A stretch of DNA of 64,000 bases from Asterias amurensis. Taxonomy: Eukaryota > Echinodermata > Asteroidea > Forcipulatida > Asteriidae. The position numbers and the translations under genes are program-made. Under the pieces are notes generated by a model. The model was not told the origin of the DNA, did not search any database, and saw nothing but the letters and a program-made list of their open reading frames with translations. Shown here in pieces: positions 1 through 10,582 of this stretch (position 1 is the first letter of the stretch; each line of letters begins with the position of its first letter). The stretch spans positions 6,945,391 to 7,009,390 of the forward strand of contig NC_092657.1 of the NCBI RefSeq assembly GCF_032118995.1. Direction: 5' to 3'.

Positions 1-54
1 ATAAGTACCTCCATAGTCACCGTAAATAAACGCGCCGAGTTACTCGACAAATCA

Positions 55-762
55 TTTTTGACAAAAAACAAACAAAGTGACGACATTGACAAAAGTCAAA
101 AAAGAGCCTGTAGAACCATCTTAGGTCATTCTTATCTGTCTTATACTGACTACTGATGCCTTAGAATTGTGTAATCTTGACTCTTTATCTAACCGAAGGG
201 TGGACCACTGCCGTGGGTTTGCGGAGGGTTTGCCTTAATCAGACCGAACCAGTGGTCTCCTCCCTCCATCCAGGTTGACAAGTCATGGCAGATGCCTCCG
301 AAGTGCCACCAACATATCTCAGCTCCGTGTCAAAACCAATAGTTTTCAAAATAGCCCAATTGCTTATTTCATTAATTTGCTTCACACCCAATGATTATGT
401 TGTTTTCTCTTTCTCTGGTTGCACTTTGCATTCCATGTTTTTAATAAAATCATTGTTTTTTTGCTAGTCTTATTGATTGTATTCCTCATCCAGTCCTTTT
501 TCCGTGTGTTTTTGATGACGTGTTTTAATCCTACCTACTATTTGCTTCATGTTTTTAATTGTGCTATTTTGTATTGTTGCAATTCATCATTGTTTGTATT
601 CCACCAGTCCTTTACATGTGTGTTTTTTAATATCTTTTAATAATAATGATAATTATAATAATAATAATGTTTTTGTACTATTTAATTATTGTAAATCGTG
701 TGCATTTTGGCCTGTGGGCCACGAAATGTGATTCCAATAAAATGAAATGAAATGAAAAGTAA
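55..762 (+). mobile_element. LINE 3' end (CR1/Jockey-like), truncated
   Basis: Two reading frames next to each other resemble the extreme C-terminus of a non-LTR reverse transcriptase. The first is at about 97-150 (QKRACRTILGHSYLSYTD). The second, one frame over, is at about 155-235 (DALELCNLDSLSNRRVDH, then CRGFAEGLP). This matches the family pattern QKRALR-ILG-Y--Y-DAL--L-L-TL--RR. The AT-rich stretch to 762 would be the 3' UTR. It ends with a CCAATAAAATGAAATGAAATG tail typical of LINE 3' ends. The copy enters from the window edge, carries one frame change and cannot be active. A second copy of the same tail lies on the minus strand near 16.8 kb. Confidence 0.6.
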
Positions 763-1595
763 GAGACTGGTTTAATATCCTCCTCAACAATAGGAGAAAT
801 CCGACTAAAAAGGCTTGAATAGTCACAGCCAATATCCGCAGAGTTGATCCGACTGAAAGGGAAGAAAGTAAACACCTTATAAAAAAAACGCACTGGTTGG
901 CGGTCCGCCGGTTCAATCGTGTTGAACAGATGGTAGCGAAAAAGTTCAACGTTATATCTGCAAAATTGTATTGAAAATAAACACATTGAACGATTGGTTG
1001 CTTTCGTTGAATTATTGTTTGCTTTATTTCCAATAACGCTACTATTTTTAGAATCTTGGGCCCTTACTTGTGCATCGCGATTTATGGAGCGCCACGTCCC
1101 ACGATACATCGTTAAGTTGTTACAGCACTAAATAAAGCGAGTTTTCGGAAGATGCTGGGTGTGCCACAAATCTATCTACTGTTTGTTTACCACCGCTTTT
1201 TGTTGATGGGGGGGGGGGGGGGTAAAGAGCGTCGGAGATTATTGGAAGTCCGAGGTCGCCACCCTAAAGTGATCCCACGGCGACCTCCTACACCAAGCAA
1301 CAGGTGGCCTGTCTCAAAACCAGACAACACACCACTCACAATACACTGACCAGAATGTAAGGAGAGGTTGGGCTCGAATTACATACTTACTTTATTTGTG
1401 TAAGGCCCCCCCCCCCCCCAACCCCAAAATGTTATTAATTCCCACAGGCTCATTCCAGCCTATAGCCCTATAGTTACCTAATGTTTCCAAAATTATAAAG
1501 CTCCCGTTTGATCCCATCCTTGTCCATTTGTCATGCCGTTTGGAAGTCAATGCTTTTTTTATAAATTATTCTCCATTTAATCTTTTCAACAAATG
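763..1595. other. No gene seen; homopolymer tracts
   Basis: No reading frame with recognisable protein similarity was found. The stretch has a 15-base G run (1208-1222) and a 14-base C run (1406-1419). It is otherwise anonymous AT-rich sequence. Confidence 0.5.
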
Positions 1596-1998
1596 AGTCA
1601 CCTGTCAGAAAGATTTCTAGGAAGTCTGGTAACAACATCGACCACTGGTTGACATATGGTCGCCTGCGAAACATCAATTTGAGTTACTTCATTCATCCAA
1701 TGCAAATTCGTGAGATTTGTTTCGGTTTTGCCCTGGCACCCAGCCTCTTTGGCACCCAGCCTCTTCGACCCCCTGCGCGGCAATGAATGAACCACTCTGG
1801 AAAACCATGCTTAGCACAACCCAAAATTCACCCGACCAAAAAGGGCGGATCGAATGCCGGGTGGGCGGGCAAGGGGCAATGGGTGAACCAATCCGGAGAA
1901 CCATCTGCGACACTGTCCAATGAGTCGCCTGTCAAAAAGATTTCTAGGAAGTCTGGTAACAACATCGACCAGTGGTTGACACACGGTCCCCGCCCAAA
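1596..1998. repeat. 76-bp direct repeat pair
   Basis: The segment at 1596-1672 recurs at 1923-1998 in the same orientation with few changes. Both contain CAGAAAGATTTCTAGG-like and GGTAACAACATCGACCA cores. The centre-to-centre distance is about 327 bp. A short tandem CTGGCACCCAGCCTCTTTGG-type duplication lies between them near 1733-1768. No coding function is evident. Confidence 0.6.
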
Positions 1999-2154
1999 CT
2001 TCCTCCAATCAGACGACTCGTAAGTGGGAGTTCGGGTCAGGGTTTTGTAGACTTGTGTCAATCGTGTTGTTGAATTCGGCAAGGATGCCATGCCACTGTA
2101 CCTTCTAATTTCCATCCAAGATGGCGCGGGTTACGCTTTTAATAGTATAGATAC

Positions 2155-2256
2155 GATGATATATAAATTAAACACGGAATAACTATTCGCCCTGGCGCTT
2201 TGCTATTTTGCTTGGGCGCTTTACTATCTAGCCGGGGCGATCTACTATTTCTCACA
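2155..2256. repeat. GCGCTTTGCTATTTTGCTTGG repeat, copy 1
   Basis: Near-exact tandem units of about 20 bp follow an ATAAATTAAACACGG lead. The same lead and units recur at 7890-7985, so this is a dispersed repeat that carries its own short tandem array. The transposon class is unknown. Confidence 0.5.
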
Positions 2257-2937
2257 GAAATTGTTCACCTTAGTTGAATAGATGAAGTAATTTCAAAAGA
2301 AAAGCCACGGCATGATGAAGTTTGAAGGTCAATGTCATATTAAATCAAATTTATAAATTACTTACTCTAATACGTTGGTGCTCACTAATGACTTTCTGGC
2401 TTATAGGGTATTAATTGGTTACTCCATAGAGCAAGGACCATGCTCTATGATTAATCTTAGTTGGAAGGCCGACAAATTCATGTTGGGCCATCAACAGAGT
2501 CAAGATCCTAAAAGAGCAAATTCATTTAAATGCGATATAAGTAAATTAAATCTTTTGAAACTCGACCATTGATTTCAATGTCACGGCTTTCTTTATGGTT
2601 TGTTTCCACTAAGGTGTGAATCCCAAGGTGCACACACCCTCCATTAGGGGAAGACATTTGTTGATTAACGACGACAGACCAGTGGAACAAACAATGGACG
2701 GAATACCGGGGCGGAAGAGGTAGCGCTACTAGTGCGCCACCTACGTTGTAAATAACCTAATTCGACCCTCGTACCCGGTAATAACTGACGTTACACTTCG
2801 AGGCTCTTGAATAACGCAAGAGACCTGCCACAAAACCGGCGTGTATTTTTACCTTTGACCTCCATTCATTTCACATAGAGATACGCAGTCAAATTCTGTT
2901 GCGGACGTGACAGCAGTGTACTGTTTCTAACTATATC
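2257..2937. other. No gene seen
   Basis: I recognise no coding similarity, RNA gene or repeat family in this stretch. Confidence 0.4.
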
Positions 2938-3515
2938 CATATCACCCCTGGTAGTACTTTAATATCTAGGTCAAACTTGATCCATATCAACCCTGGTAGT
3001 ACTTGATATCTGCGTCAATCACCCCCTGGTAGTTGATATCTAGGTCTAACTTGACCCATATTACCCTCCTGTATTACTTGGTATATGGGTCTGACTTGAC
3101 ATATATATTAAACCCGGTAGAACTTGATATCTGGGTCAATCACCCCCTGGTGGTACTTGGTATGTACGTCTAACTTGACAAATATCACCCCATGGTAGAA
3201 GTTGATATCTGGGTCAAACTTGACCATAACACCCCTTGGTAGTACTTGATATCTAGGTCAAACTTTACCCAAATCACCCCTGGTAGTGCTTGATGTAGCT
3301 GGGTTTAACTTGACCCATATCACTTCCTGGTAGTAGGTGATATTCGGGCAAAACTTGAGCCATATCACTACCTGGTAACTTGATATCTGGGTCAAACATG
3401 ACCGCCGCAACCCATGGCATTACTTGATTTCTGGGTCAAACTTGAGCCATATTACCCCTAGTAGTTCTTGATATCTTGGTCAAACTTGACCCATTTCACC
3501 CCCTGGTAGTACTGG
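2938..3515. repeat. Diverged ~60-bp tandem repeat
   Basis: About ten degenerate units of 50-65 bp. Each has a CACCCCTGGTAGTACTTGA core followed by TATCTGGGTCAAACTTGACC. The units differ by substitutions and small indels, so the array is old. A trace of the unit (GGGTCAAAATTACCC near 5366) lies beyond the Harbinger-like element, so that element probably inserted near the end of the array. Confidence 0.7.
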
Positions 3516-3570
3516 GTTTTTAAAGTAATGTGACCGGAACTCGCATTCTGGGTCAGTTTGACCTATCTAG

Positions 3571-5340
3571 AGCCCTTTTCACACTACAGGTATTTCCCGG
3601 GAAATTCCCGGGAAATGTTAGTCGTTCTGTTCACACTACAAAACATTTCCCGGGAAATAACATTTTCCCGGGAAATAATTTACCCAGTTAAGGGGTAGGG
3701 TTAAAGGAGTTAACCCCGGGAAAAAACGTTTTTCCCGGGAAAAGCAGCTAGTGAAAACGAAAGCGGGTTTAACTTACCCAACCTATTTACATGTACTTGG
3801 CCGTTGGTGGACTTTTGTTGTCCAGAGTCAGATTGGAGTTCTTCGATCGACATTGCTGTCTACCACCTGACAGTAAATATTTTAGTTCAACTTGTTGCTC
3901 AATTTCTTACGATGGGTAGAAGTGACCAATTGAGTGATGATGAAGTTTTTTAAACTAGTTGCATTTTTGGCCGACGATGCAGTAAAAAAAAAGCTAGATG
4001 GGCATATAGGCATACAAGAAACGGGAAAGTTTTCTCAAAATTGACTGACTGCCTGCGTGAAGCTGGATATGAACGGACCCCTGCCCATTGCAGATAAAAA
4101 CTGAAAACCTTGGGAAAAAAGACTATAGGTCGGTAGGATAATAGTTTTGTTTTTCAATGCCTAAATATTTTCTTTTGCATAAGTGTTCTCCTCTTCTTCT
4201 TTTTATAGAAGAAACATACATTTAAAAGTCTTTATGAAGCCATGAAAAAAATGCTAGCCAATATAGGGTTAAAGCCTATTCCGTGTTCTTTCTTTGCACA
4301 ATACGGAAAACAGCACTGCTGATGTTGGAAGGGAAGATTGCTTCTTTTTATTTCTACTGCAATATTGTCGGATTGTGCAAAATCGACCATGCGGTATTTT
4401 TTTTCTATAAAACCTTTAATTATCTTGGCCCTAACATCATGGACATTATTATGCAATCCTTCGAAAATGCCATTCAGAAAATTTCTAGGCCTTACCCCAG
4501 GGTTGATTCCCTTAACCCTGCCCATGAGCAGGGTTAATTATTTCCTGGGAAGACGTCATTTCCCGGGAAATTCCCGGGAGTATTTTTGTAGTGTGAACAG
4601 ATCAACCAAATGTCCCCGGGAATTTCCCGGGAAATAACTATAGTGTGAACAGGCAAAAATTGAGATGAACGCCAACACAAAACCTCTGGGTAAAACACGG
4701 ACACAAAAGTCCATTCAATTACAGTTCTCAAAAGAAAAAAAAGCTTTTGCAGATGGAAAGCTCCCTTTCGCTTTTTCTAGTTGCAACTTGCTCCCACCAG
4801 TGGCCGCTCTTCATAGTAGACCAGATTGACCTTTGACCAATACTTCCAGCAAGTGCCATGAAACCCGTCAATCGCACGACAAATTCCATCCGATTGTTAT
4901 ACCGCATGTCTTTAAAACACTGTCACAGCAATCGTCTTCTCCTGACAAGACGTCAGCGACGTCTTCCCCGAACTGCAAGACTTCTTCTCCACCGTAATCA
5001 CACAATATATTGGTATAACAACACGCAAATACACAATTAATGTGCAGCCATTTTGGGTCGCATGTGGCAAGGATTTTGCAGCCGGCCGCGTGGCATTGTG
5101 GGAACGGACTTCCGTCCACAAACATTGTAACTTCCGCATGGGCTGACCTGTTTACCACATTTCCTGGGGTTTGATCGTAAGTGTGAAACGACCGTGCATA
5201 TTCCTAGGAAATAGTTCTCCCGGGAGTTACCAAATTGGGATAGTGAGAACGGTTGCTGGGGTGGCGGTGGGGTTAAAAACTTCCGGGATTTTCCCGGGAG
5301 TCGATTTCCCGGGAAATGGCTCTGTAGTGTGAAAAGGGCT
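3571..5340 (+). mobile_element. PIF/Harbinger-like element, copy 1, with decayed Myb/SANT domain
   Basis: The ends are inverted: AGCCCTTTTCACACTAC at 3571 and GTAGTGTGAAAAGGGCT at 5324-5340. They are flanked by TAG on both sides (3568-3570, 5341-5343), a 3-bp duplication as expected for PIF/Harbinger. TTTCCCGGGAAA motifs are repeated inside both ends. From an ATG at 3912 the frame begins MGRSDQLSDDEVF and then stops. In other frames it continues with blocks resembling a Myb/SANT-like (trihelix) domain, ending ERTPAHC near 4075. PIF/Harbinger elements normally encode such a protein beside the DDE transposase. No transposase was seen, so this is a nonautonomous copy. It shares its interior with 25732-27433. 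Confidence 0.65.
3912..4130 (+). pseudogene. Myb/SANT-like domain remnant, copy 1
   Basis: This is the domain remnant within the Harbinger-like element. An in-frame stop follows codon 13, and a poly-A expansion near 3985-3992 shifts the frame. The copy near 26.4 kb is better preserved over its first half (WSHDEILKLVAFWADDAVQ). The comparison shows that both descend from one coding ancestor and that this one is decayed. Confidence 0.5.
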
Positions 5341-6105
5341 TAGGTGTCATTTTGAAATGTATTTCGGGTCAAAATTACCCAGAACTTGACTAGGCCACAT
5401 TTGGGGGCTCGGACTTCTTCAGAGTCTACACCATTGACGATCAGGTTACTGTGTGAGAACTTTGTGAAAATTACTCAAAAATCAATAAACGAGCAAGCCC
5501 GCTGATATGCTATTTGTTCTCCTTTTCTAGTAGAAGCAATCAATCGTGTTAATTCGGTAACGGTATTCTACTCTGTTTAATGTACCCTTGACAATTATCT
5601 GCAAGCAAACAACCTCCCATGCATGTCTTTTAAATTAATTTTCCAATTTGGGTTCCTTTACAGCAAGATCCGTAATGGAAAGTCATAGATTATGTTTTGT
5701 GAAAGCCGGGTACTACCATAAACAGACAATGGACTTGCCTTGTAATTGGTTCATAAAGGAGCATTTCAATGCAAGAGGGTACGTCAGCAGCCACGATCAG
5801 TGAAATTGTCATTCCTTAATGTTCAACAATTCGTTGATTGGATCGGCCTAGTTTGGGAAAACCTTAAATAGAAAACGCAATGTGTACCACCAGCAGTGCG
5901 GAGACAGTGCAAGTACGATACCAGCAAACGAGCAGCCACATCGTATCTATCCGGTATATCATTCGTTTGATAGCTAAACCTTATACCATTGTTAGGGTCT
6001 TGCCGTGTGATAAAGGCCCGAGCCGATGATATAGCTTGAAGATCATCACTGATATCAATTTGACGTGTTTAAGGAGTTTATACAATCCTTGCTAATGCCC
6101 TGCTA
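5341..6105 (+). promoter_or_regulatory. Upstream region of the GPCR gene
   Basis: No repeat family or other gene was recognised. An AT-rich TTAAATA at about 5863-5869 is a weak TATA candidate. The in-frame TAA at 6070-6072 shows that the GPCR reading frame does not extend upstream without splicing. Two out-of-frame ATGs lie close before the start (6095 and 6083-6100 region), so leaky scanning is possible. Confidence 0.3.
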
Positions 6106-7287
6106 ATGGAAAACACCTGTAAGAGTTTATCACAATCACGTACGATGGGATCCGATATAACTGTAGACGATTGCAAGGTACAAGGAGCTATAAATATCAC
6201 TGAGGAGACTCTTGAGCAGATCTTTAGTCAAGTTGATACCTTCATAATAACAATTGTGGTACCAATAATCTTAGGTCTAGGTCTTCTGATCAACTTGTTA
6301 CTTTTGTTCGTCTTTCTCCGCGTTCCCAGACTTAGATCAGAAACTGATGTGTACTTGGCACACTTGGCATTGTCTGATGTGATCTATTTGATTGTACGTT
6401 CTGCTCACGATATATGGAGGTTTGTTGCTTCACCGTTGTTATGGGATGAACCATTCAGCAGTTCTGCTGGATGTGTTCTTTATAACTTTGCATTCCAAAC
6501 ACCATTTGCCGCATCCATGGCGTTTGTCACTGTGGTATCATTTGAAAGATACCTCGCCCTGTGTCATCCAATCCAACATCTTAAGATACGCAGTCGGAGA
6601 CGAACCTATAAAATGGTTGCAATCTGCTGGGGCATTGGAGTTGTGTTTGCCGTTCTAATAACTCCGAATTTCGCCAAATACGGAGTAAAGTGTCTACGGT
6701 GGCCTGAAGAGGACATGTATATAGGACTCCCGTCTCATCGTGCATACTGTACTTATATATTTGGTTGGACGGAATACATAAGCGAGCCTCTGACAAACAT
6801 TCCGTGGTGTATTGCAATGATCGGAAACGTCTACATGTATGCTCGCATCATCCACATGCTGAACAAACGCAAGGGTGTAAAAGCAGAAGGAAAAACTGTG
6901 AAAGCCAACTCAAAAGCGCGGGAGATCCGTAACCAAGTCGCAAAAATGTTGGTAGTAAACGGTATAGTATTCTTCTTATGCCAGGCTCCTTTCGCTACGT
7001 TAAACCTTTCTGCGTGGATCTGCCAAATATTGGGTATTGATAGTCCTTTAGATGAGGCATTCGGCGTACATGTTGACTGGATGGTGCTTATCCCTTTACG
7101 GATCAACACTTTTGTTAATCCACTCATATACTGCGCGTTTAATTCACAATACAGAGCGGCGTTTATCCAAGCGTTTGGATGCAACAGACGCCGTCAGGGG
7201 CAGCACTCGACCAATCATCCTACTCATGTTAACAGGTATGCATCACGAAGCGTCTGTCCTACGGAAACCGATAACACTAGACTTTGA
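6106..7287 (+). CDS. Class A (rhodopsin-like) G-protein-coupled receptor, peptide-receptor type
   Basis: The product is a 393-aa seven-helix plasma-membrane receptor in one exon. ATG 6106 is the first Met after an in-frame stop at 6070; M14 is an alternative. Visible landmarks are an N-glycosylation site at N30-I-T; TM1 about 46-72 with N63; TM2 81-103 with LALSD (D91); C123 at the start of TM3; ERY at 147-149 in place of DRY; TM4 168-187; C196 and C215 in loop 2; TM5 226-250 with P233; a basic third loop; TM6 278-305 with FFLCQAPF, where Gln replaces the usual Trp; TM7 with NPLIY at 338-342; then helix 8 and C359, a likely palmitoylation site. It resembles invertebrate peptide receptors of the TRH/neuromedin-U/ghrelin-receptor group. 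The ligand cannot be told from sequence, and signalling through Gq is only a family-based guess. The last 14 codons and the stop lie in a 66-bp tandem duplication. Confidence 0.9.
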   Translation: MENTCKSLSQSRTMGSDITVDDCKVQGAINITEETLEQIFSQVDTFIITIVVPIILGLGLLINLLLLFVFLRVPRLRSETDVYLAHLALSDVIYLIVRSAHDIWRFVASPLLWDEPFSSSAGCVLYNFAFQTPFAASMAFVTVVSFERYLALCHPIQHLKIRSRRRTYKMVAICWGIGVVFAVLITPNFAKYGVKCLRWPEEDMYIGLPSHRAYCTYIFGWTEYISEPLTNIPWCIAMIGNVYMYARIIHMLNKRKGVKAEGKTVKANSKAREIRNQVAKMLVVNGIVFFLCQAPFATLNLSAWICQILGIDSPLDEAFGVHVDWMVLIPLRINTFVNPLIYCAFNSQYRAAFIQAFGCNRRRQGQHSTNHPTHVNRYASRSVCPTETDNTRL

Positions 7288-7378
7288 AAGAGTGGGGAGT
7301 GGTTGTTACGTTGAAGCGTCTGTTCTACGGAAACCGATAACACTAGACTTTGAAAGAGTGGGGAGTGGTTGTTGGGTT
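7247..7378. repeat. 66-bp tandem duplication spanning the GPCR stop codon
   Basis: Copy 1 (7247-7312) and copy 2 (7313-7378) differ at only a few bases (TCCT/TTCT and TTACGTT/TTGGGTT). Copy 1 encodes the C-terminal residues up to TDNTRL and the stop. Copy 2 lies in the 3' UTR and could encode the same tail in the same frame, since 66 is a multiple of three. Confidence 0.85.
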
Positions 7379-7889
7379 GAAGATCTTCTTCTTCATCTAA
7401 CACGAGTTATGCCGCTCTAATTATTCAGGATATCATTTAAGAGTGCAATAGACGCGCCTTGTTCTGTAGGGATACACGCATGCCAGTGCGAGCGGCCCAG
7501 ATTACTCCAACGTACAATATGTCTATATGGCTATATTTAAACTACGGGATCATTAAAGGTACGTTAAGAGAAAACTATCTCATGACAACGGCTTTATAAG
7601 CAACAGTCATGACTTGTATTTTTTTTTTATTACTTCATACTCTTAAGTATAAATTTATTGGCATATTTTGTCAAACTAATGACTTCTAATGATCATCATA
7701 ATATACAAACTCATAAATATAAATCCCAAATTTTACAAATAATATGACCTTTTGGCACAATTTATAACATAAACTGATTCACAACTATGTGGAATTGTGT
7801 TCTCTGCTTGGCTTAATTGCAGTTAAAATTGTACGCATTGTACATAAAAATACTGTGTAAGTGTTTTTAAGCCTAATTATAGTTACACG
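7379..7889. other. GPCR 3' flank, no further gene seen
   Basis: AT-rich sequence with no recognised gene. I did not find a clean AATAAA within the first few hundred bases, so the transcript end is not located. Confidence 0.3.
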
Positions 7890-7985
7890 ATGATTATAAA
7901 TTAAACACGGATTAACTATTCGCCCTGGCGCTTTGCTATTTCGCTTGGGCGCTTTGCTATTTTGCTTGGGCGCTCTACTATTTCA
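7890..7985. repeat. GCGCTTTGCTATTTTGCTTGG repeat, copy 2
   Basis: This is the second copy of the repeat at 2155-2256, with the same ATAAATTAAACACGG lead and about three ~20-bp units. A reverse fragment (GCCCAAGCAAAATAGCAAGAG) follows near 8079-8100. The whole may be one inverted-repeat element of about 200 bp. Confidence 0.5.
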
Positions 7986-8167
7986 GGAGATTCAGTTTTG
8001 TAGTAGCATTGGTAACTAAAACTAGTAGGAGAAAACAGCTGTAATACAACTAAACAGCCCCGTCAAACTATACTTAATTGCCCAAGCAAAATAGCAAGAG
8101 GCCCCGAGAGTAATAAGGGTTTCTTACTTTATTACGCCATTTAAAAAAAAGGCATATAATTGTGAAT

Positions 8168-8299
8168 GGGAATAAAAGAGTAGTGGCTCGTTCTTAAACG
8201 GTCAATTAAAACCTTAAGCGCTCGGGCCTTTATTACACGGCAACGACCCTGCCGGTTTTAAACGGCCGTTTAAGAACTCGCCGCTACCCTTTTATTCCC
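8168..8299. mobile_element. 132-bp MITE, GGGAATAAAAG ends, copy 1
   Basis: The inverted ends are GGGAATAAAAGAGTAG and CTACCCTTTTATTCCC, with a palindromic GGTTTTAAACGGCCGTTTAA interior. A second copy is at 28228-28349. It is too short to encode anything. Confidence 0.65.
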
Positions 8300-8433
8300 T
8301 TAATTATGCTCATGGGTGTTATTGTTATTGGGTATATACCCACTCCCTCATACTGCTTTAAATCATACTACTGACGTCATTGTATCTGTTAAGTATAAAA
8401 GACACGATGCATAAAACATGGCCTTTTTTAAGC

Positions 8434-8545
8434 TTCAAAACTCGCATTGTCACACAAGTTTTTAAACTGACACTGTCACACAAGCTTTTAAACTCACATT
8501 GTCACAAAGGCTTTTAAACTCGCATAGGCACTGCCATAGCAAGCC
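8434..8545. repeat. ~30-bp tandem repeat, four units
   Basis: Four imperfect units of the form TTTTAAACTCGCATTGTCAC followed by ACAAGC. No function is evident. Confidence 0.6.
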
Positions 8546-9190
8546 TTTTACAACTTGCATTACTGTTGTACCACCAGTAACTAAATAAAAAATAACTACA
8601 TAAAAATGACGGAGCTCAAACTGGGCCCAAGCCCAGCCCAGGTTTAGAAAGGGCACTTATAGATAATGTTGCGTTGTATTTACGGTCATAGCCTTTTTTT
8701 TAGTTTTCCATTTCAATTTAATGTAGTCAAACTGAAGCTGGTTTCCTTTTTACCTTTACATTAAAATATTACAGGATTTTTAAATAGGAATCAAAGAATT
8801 GACGAAAAGTCTTGTAACAAAGAATTTCACCTGTAGATTTGACCCTTATTCTGGGGTAAAATCCATTTGAAAAACAGATTAAAAGGTAGCCACACATTGT
8901 CAACAGTTCATCTGAACGTGTGATTAGGCCACGCCATTATGTCATCATGGCGCGTGATGAGGCAATTTGGTATATGGAAACCCTCATTCGTCAAACTCTG
9001 GCAGGGAACCCGCCGATGGTTTGAAAATTCACACGATTGTTGAGCAAACCTATTAGCGTAAACTACCTGCAGCACTATAAGTGAAACATCAGGTTTAAGA
9101 CTTTAAGTATTCGTGTAAAGCGCCTCTCTTGACAAGTAGCAGTTAGTATTTGTTATAAATAACTATTCCGTTACACCACAACTGTGAGTG
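8546..9190. other. No gene seen
   Basis: I see no coding similarity, RNA gene or named repeat here. Confidence 0.4.
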
Positions 9191-9509
9191 TTAAAGACAG
9201 TGTACACTATTGGTAATTGTCAAAGAACAGTCTTCTCACTTGGTGTATCTCAACATATGCATAAAATAACAAACCTGTGAAAAATTGAGGCTCGATCGGT
9301 CGTCGGAGTTGCGAGAAAGAAAAAAACACCCTTGTCACACGAAACTGTGTGCATTTAGATGCTTGATTTCGAGACCTCAAGTTCTAAACTTGAGGTCTCG
9401 AAATCAAATTCGTGGAAAATTACTTCTTTCTCGAAAAGCTACGTCACTTCAGAGGGTTTTATGACAATAATTATTTTGAGTAATTACCAATAATGTCCAC
9501 TGCCTTTAA
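9191..9509 (+). mobile_element. M1-family TTAA MITE
   Basis: Bounded by TTAA at both ends. The outer ends are the M1 signature (AGACAGTGTACACTATTGG at the left, CCAATAATGTCCACTGCCTT at the right). The centre keeps the family hairpin, TTGATTTCGAGACCTCAAG and its complement. M1 is the commonest element in the window. This copy abuts an M2 element. Confidence 0.75.
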
Positions 9510-9511
9510 AG

Positions 9512-9835
9512 CCTATATACACTTTCGGAACAGAAAAAAAAAGTTTGCAGATTTACAAATAACTTACAGGGTTTACAGGAGGTAATGGTGAAAGACTTTT
9601 ATTGAAAAATTATTCCATGAAATTATTTACTTTTTGATAAAAAAATTATAAATTCTCGATATCGAGAATTACGGCTTTATTGTAAACACATGTCATGACA
9701 CGGCGAAACGTGCGGAAACAAGGGTGGGTTTTCCTGTTATTTTCTCCCGACTCCGATGACCGATTGAGCCTAAATTTTCACAGGTTTTGTTATTTAATAT
9801 ATAAGTTGTGATAAAGTTACAATCATAAAATTAGC
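9512..9835. mobile_element. M2 element (TACACTTTCGG family), copy 1
   Basis: It starts immediately after the M1 copy with ATACACTTTCGGAACAG and includes an inner AATTCTCGATATCGAGAATT hairpin and a CATGACACGGCGAAACGTGC block. Its right end (GATGACCGATTGAGCCTAAA) matches the inside of M1 in reverse. The same M1-M2 pair recurs at 62.0-63.0 kb. Confidence 0.6.
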
Positions 9836-10032
9836 AACAACAAAATAAGGATTGACAGTTCCGAACAAAGACACTGACAAATTAACAGAGAAACCGCGAA
9901 TAAAAAGCCTTTTTGAGGTATGGCGGACGTGATAGGAGCCTACTGTTTGGTTTTGGGTGCATGCACACAAACTTACCTAAACTTTTTTCTGATGTAGCAT
10001 TGTGTCCACCATAGCTCAACAAGGTATAATAA

Positions 10033-10140
10033 TGGGGCTGGATTGCTCAGTTGGTATAGATCACTACCACGTTGAACCATGAGGTCGCATGTTCAGATCT
10101 ATTTGTACTTTATTTGTCTTTATTTACCCCAATCCAGTCT
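10033..10140 (+). mobile_element. tRNA-derived SINE head
   Basis: GGGGCTGGATTGCTCAGTTGG supplies a good RNA polymerase III A box. GCATGTTCAGATCTATTTG, about 45 bases on, is a degraded B box. The arms do not pair as in a functional tRNA, so I call it a SINE promoter region, not a tRNA gene. Confidence 0.45.
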
Positions 10141-10151
10141 GTTTCCCTTCT

Positions 10152-10394
10152 GGGCCCAATTTAATAGAGCTACTTAAGCAAGAAAAACATTGCGTAAGCA
10201 GCAACATTCTTGCTTAGTAAAATCAGAGTACCGGCCAACACTCAACTCAATTGCTACGCTAAGTAAACAACGGCTAAATACCACTCACAAGCAATGCATG
10301 GCATGACATTTTAGCCAGTAACTTGTGTAAAATAAGCAATCTCTTTTCGTGCTTAAGCATTTTTTTTTGCTAAGCAGCTCTATGACATTGGCCC
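10152..10394. mobile_element. 243-bp MITE, GGGCCCAATTT ends
   Basis: The inverted ends are GGGCCCAATTTAATAGAGCT and AGCTCTATGACATTGGCCC, with TTAAGCA motifs just inside each. Related one-ended pieces lie near 41290-41336 and 61837-61980. Confidence 0.6.
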
Positions 10395-10582
10395 TTGGTT
10401 TTACTTGTATTCAGATAAGAAAAATATAAAAGTATTTCTTACTTGGACTGGCCTCGAGTCCCAAGACGCCGCGTTGTGAGTTGAGGAAACTGATGTCTTA
10501 TAATCTGAAAGATCAATTTGAAATTCATCACTGAAGTAGTTTGGTGGATGGAATCATTACTTAAAGAAATCAACACTACTTA

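Noticed and set aside
4232-4525. Facing ~90-codon frames within the Harbinger-like copy
   Set aside because: No similarity to transposase or other families; the other copy does not preserve the frames.
7052-7420. Open frame overlapping the GPCR end
   Set aside because: Out of frame with a clear receptor gene, and its repetitive part is only the 66-bp duplication read twice.
10033-10105. Possible tRNA gene
   Set aside because: A- and B-box-like motifs exist but acceptor and anticodon stems do not pair. A SINE head fits better.
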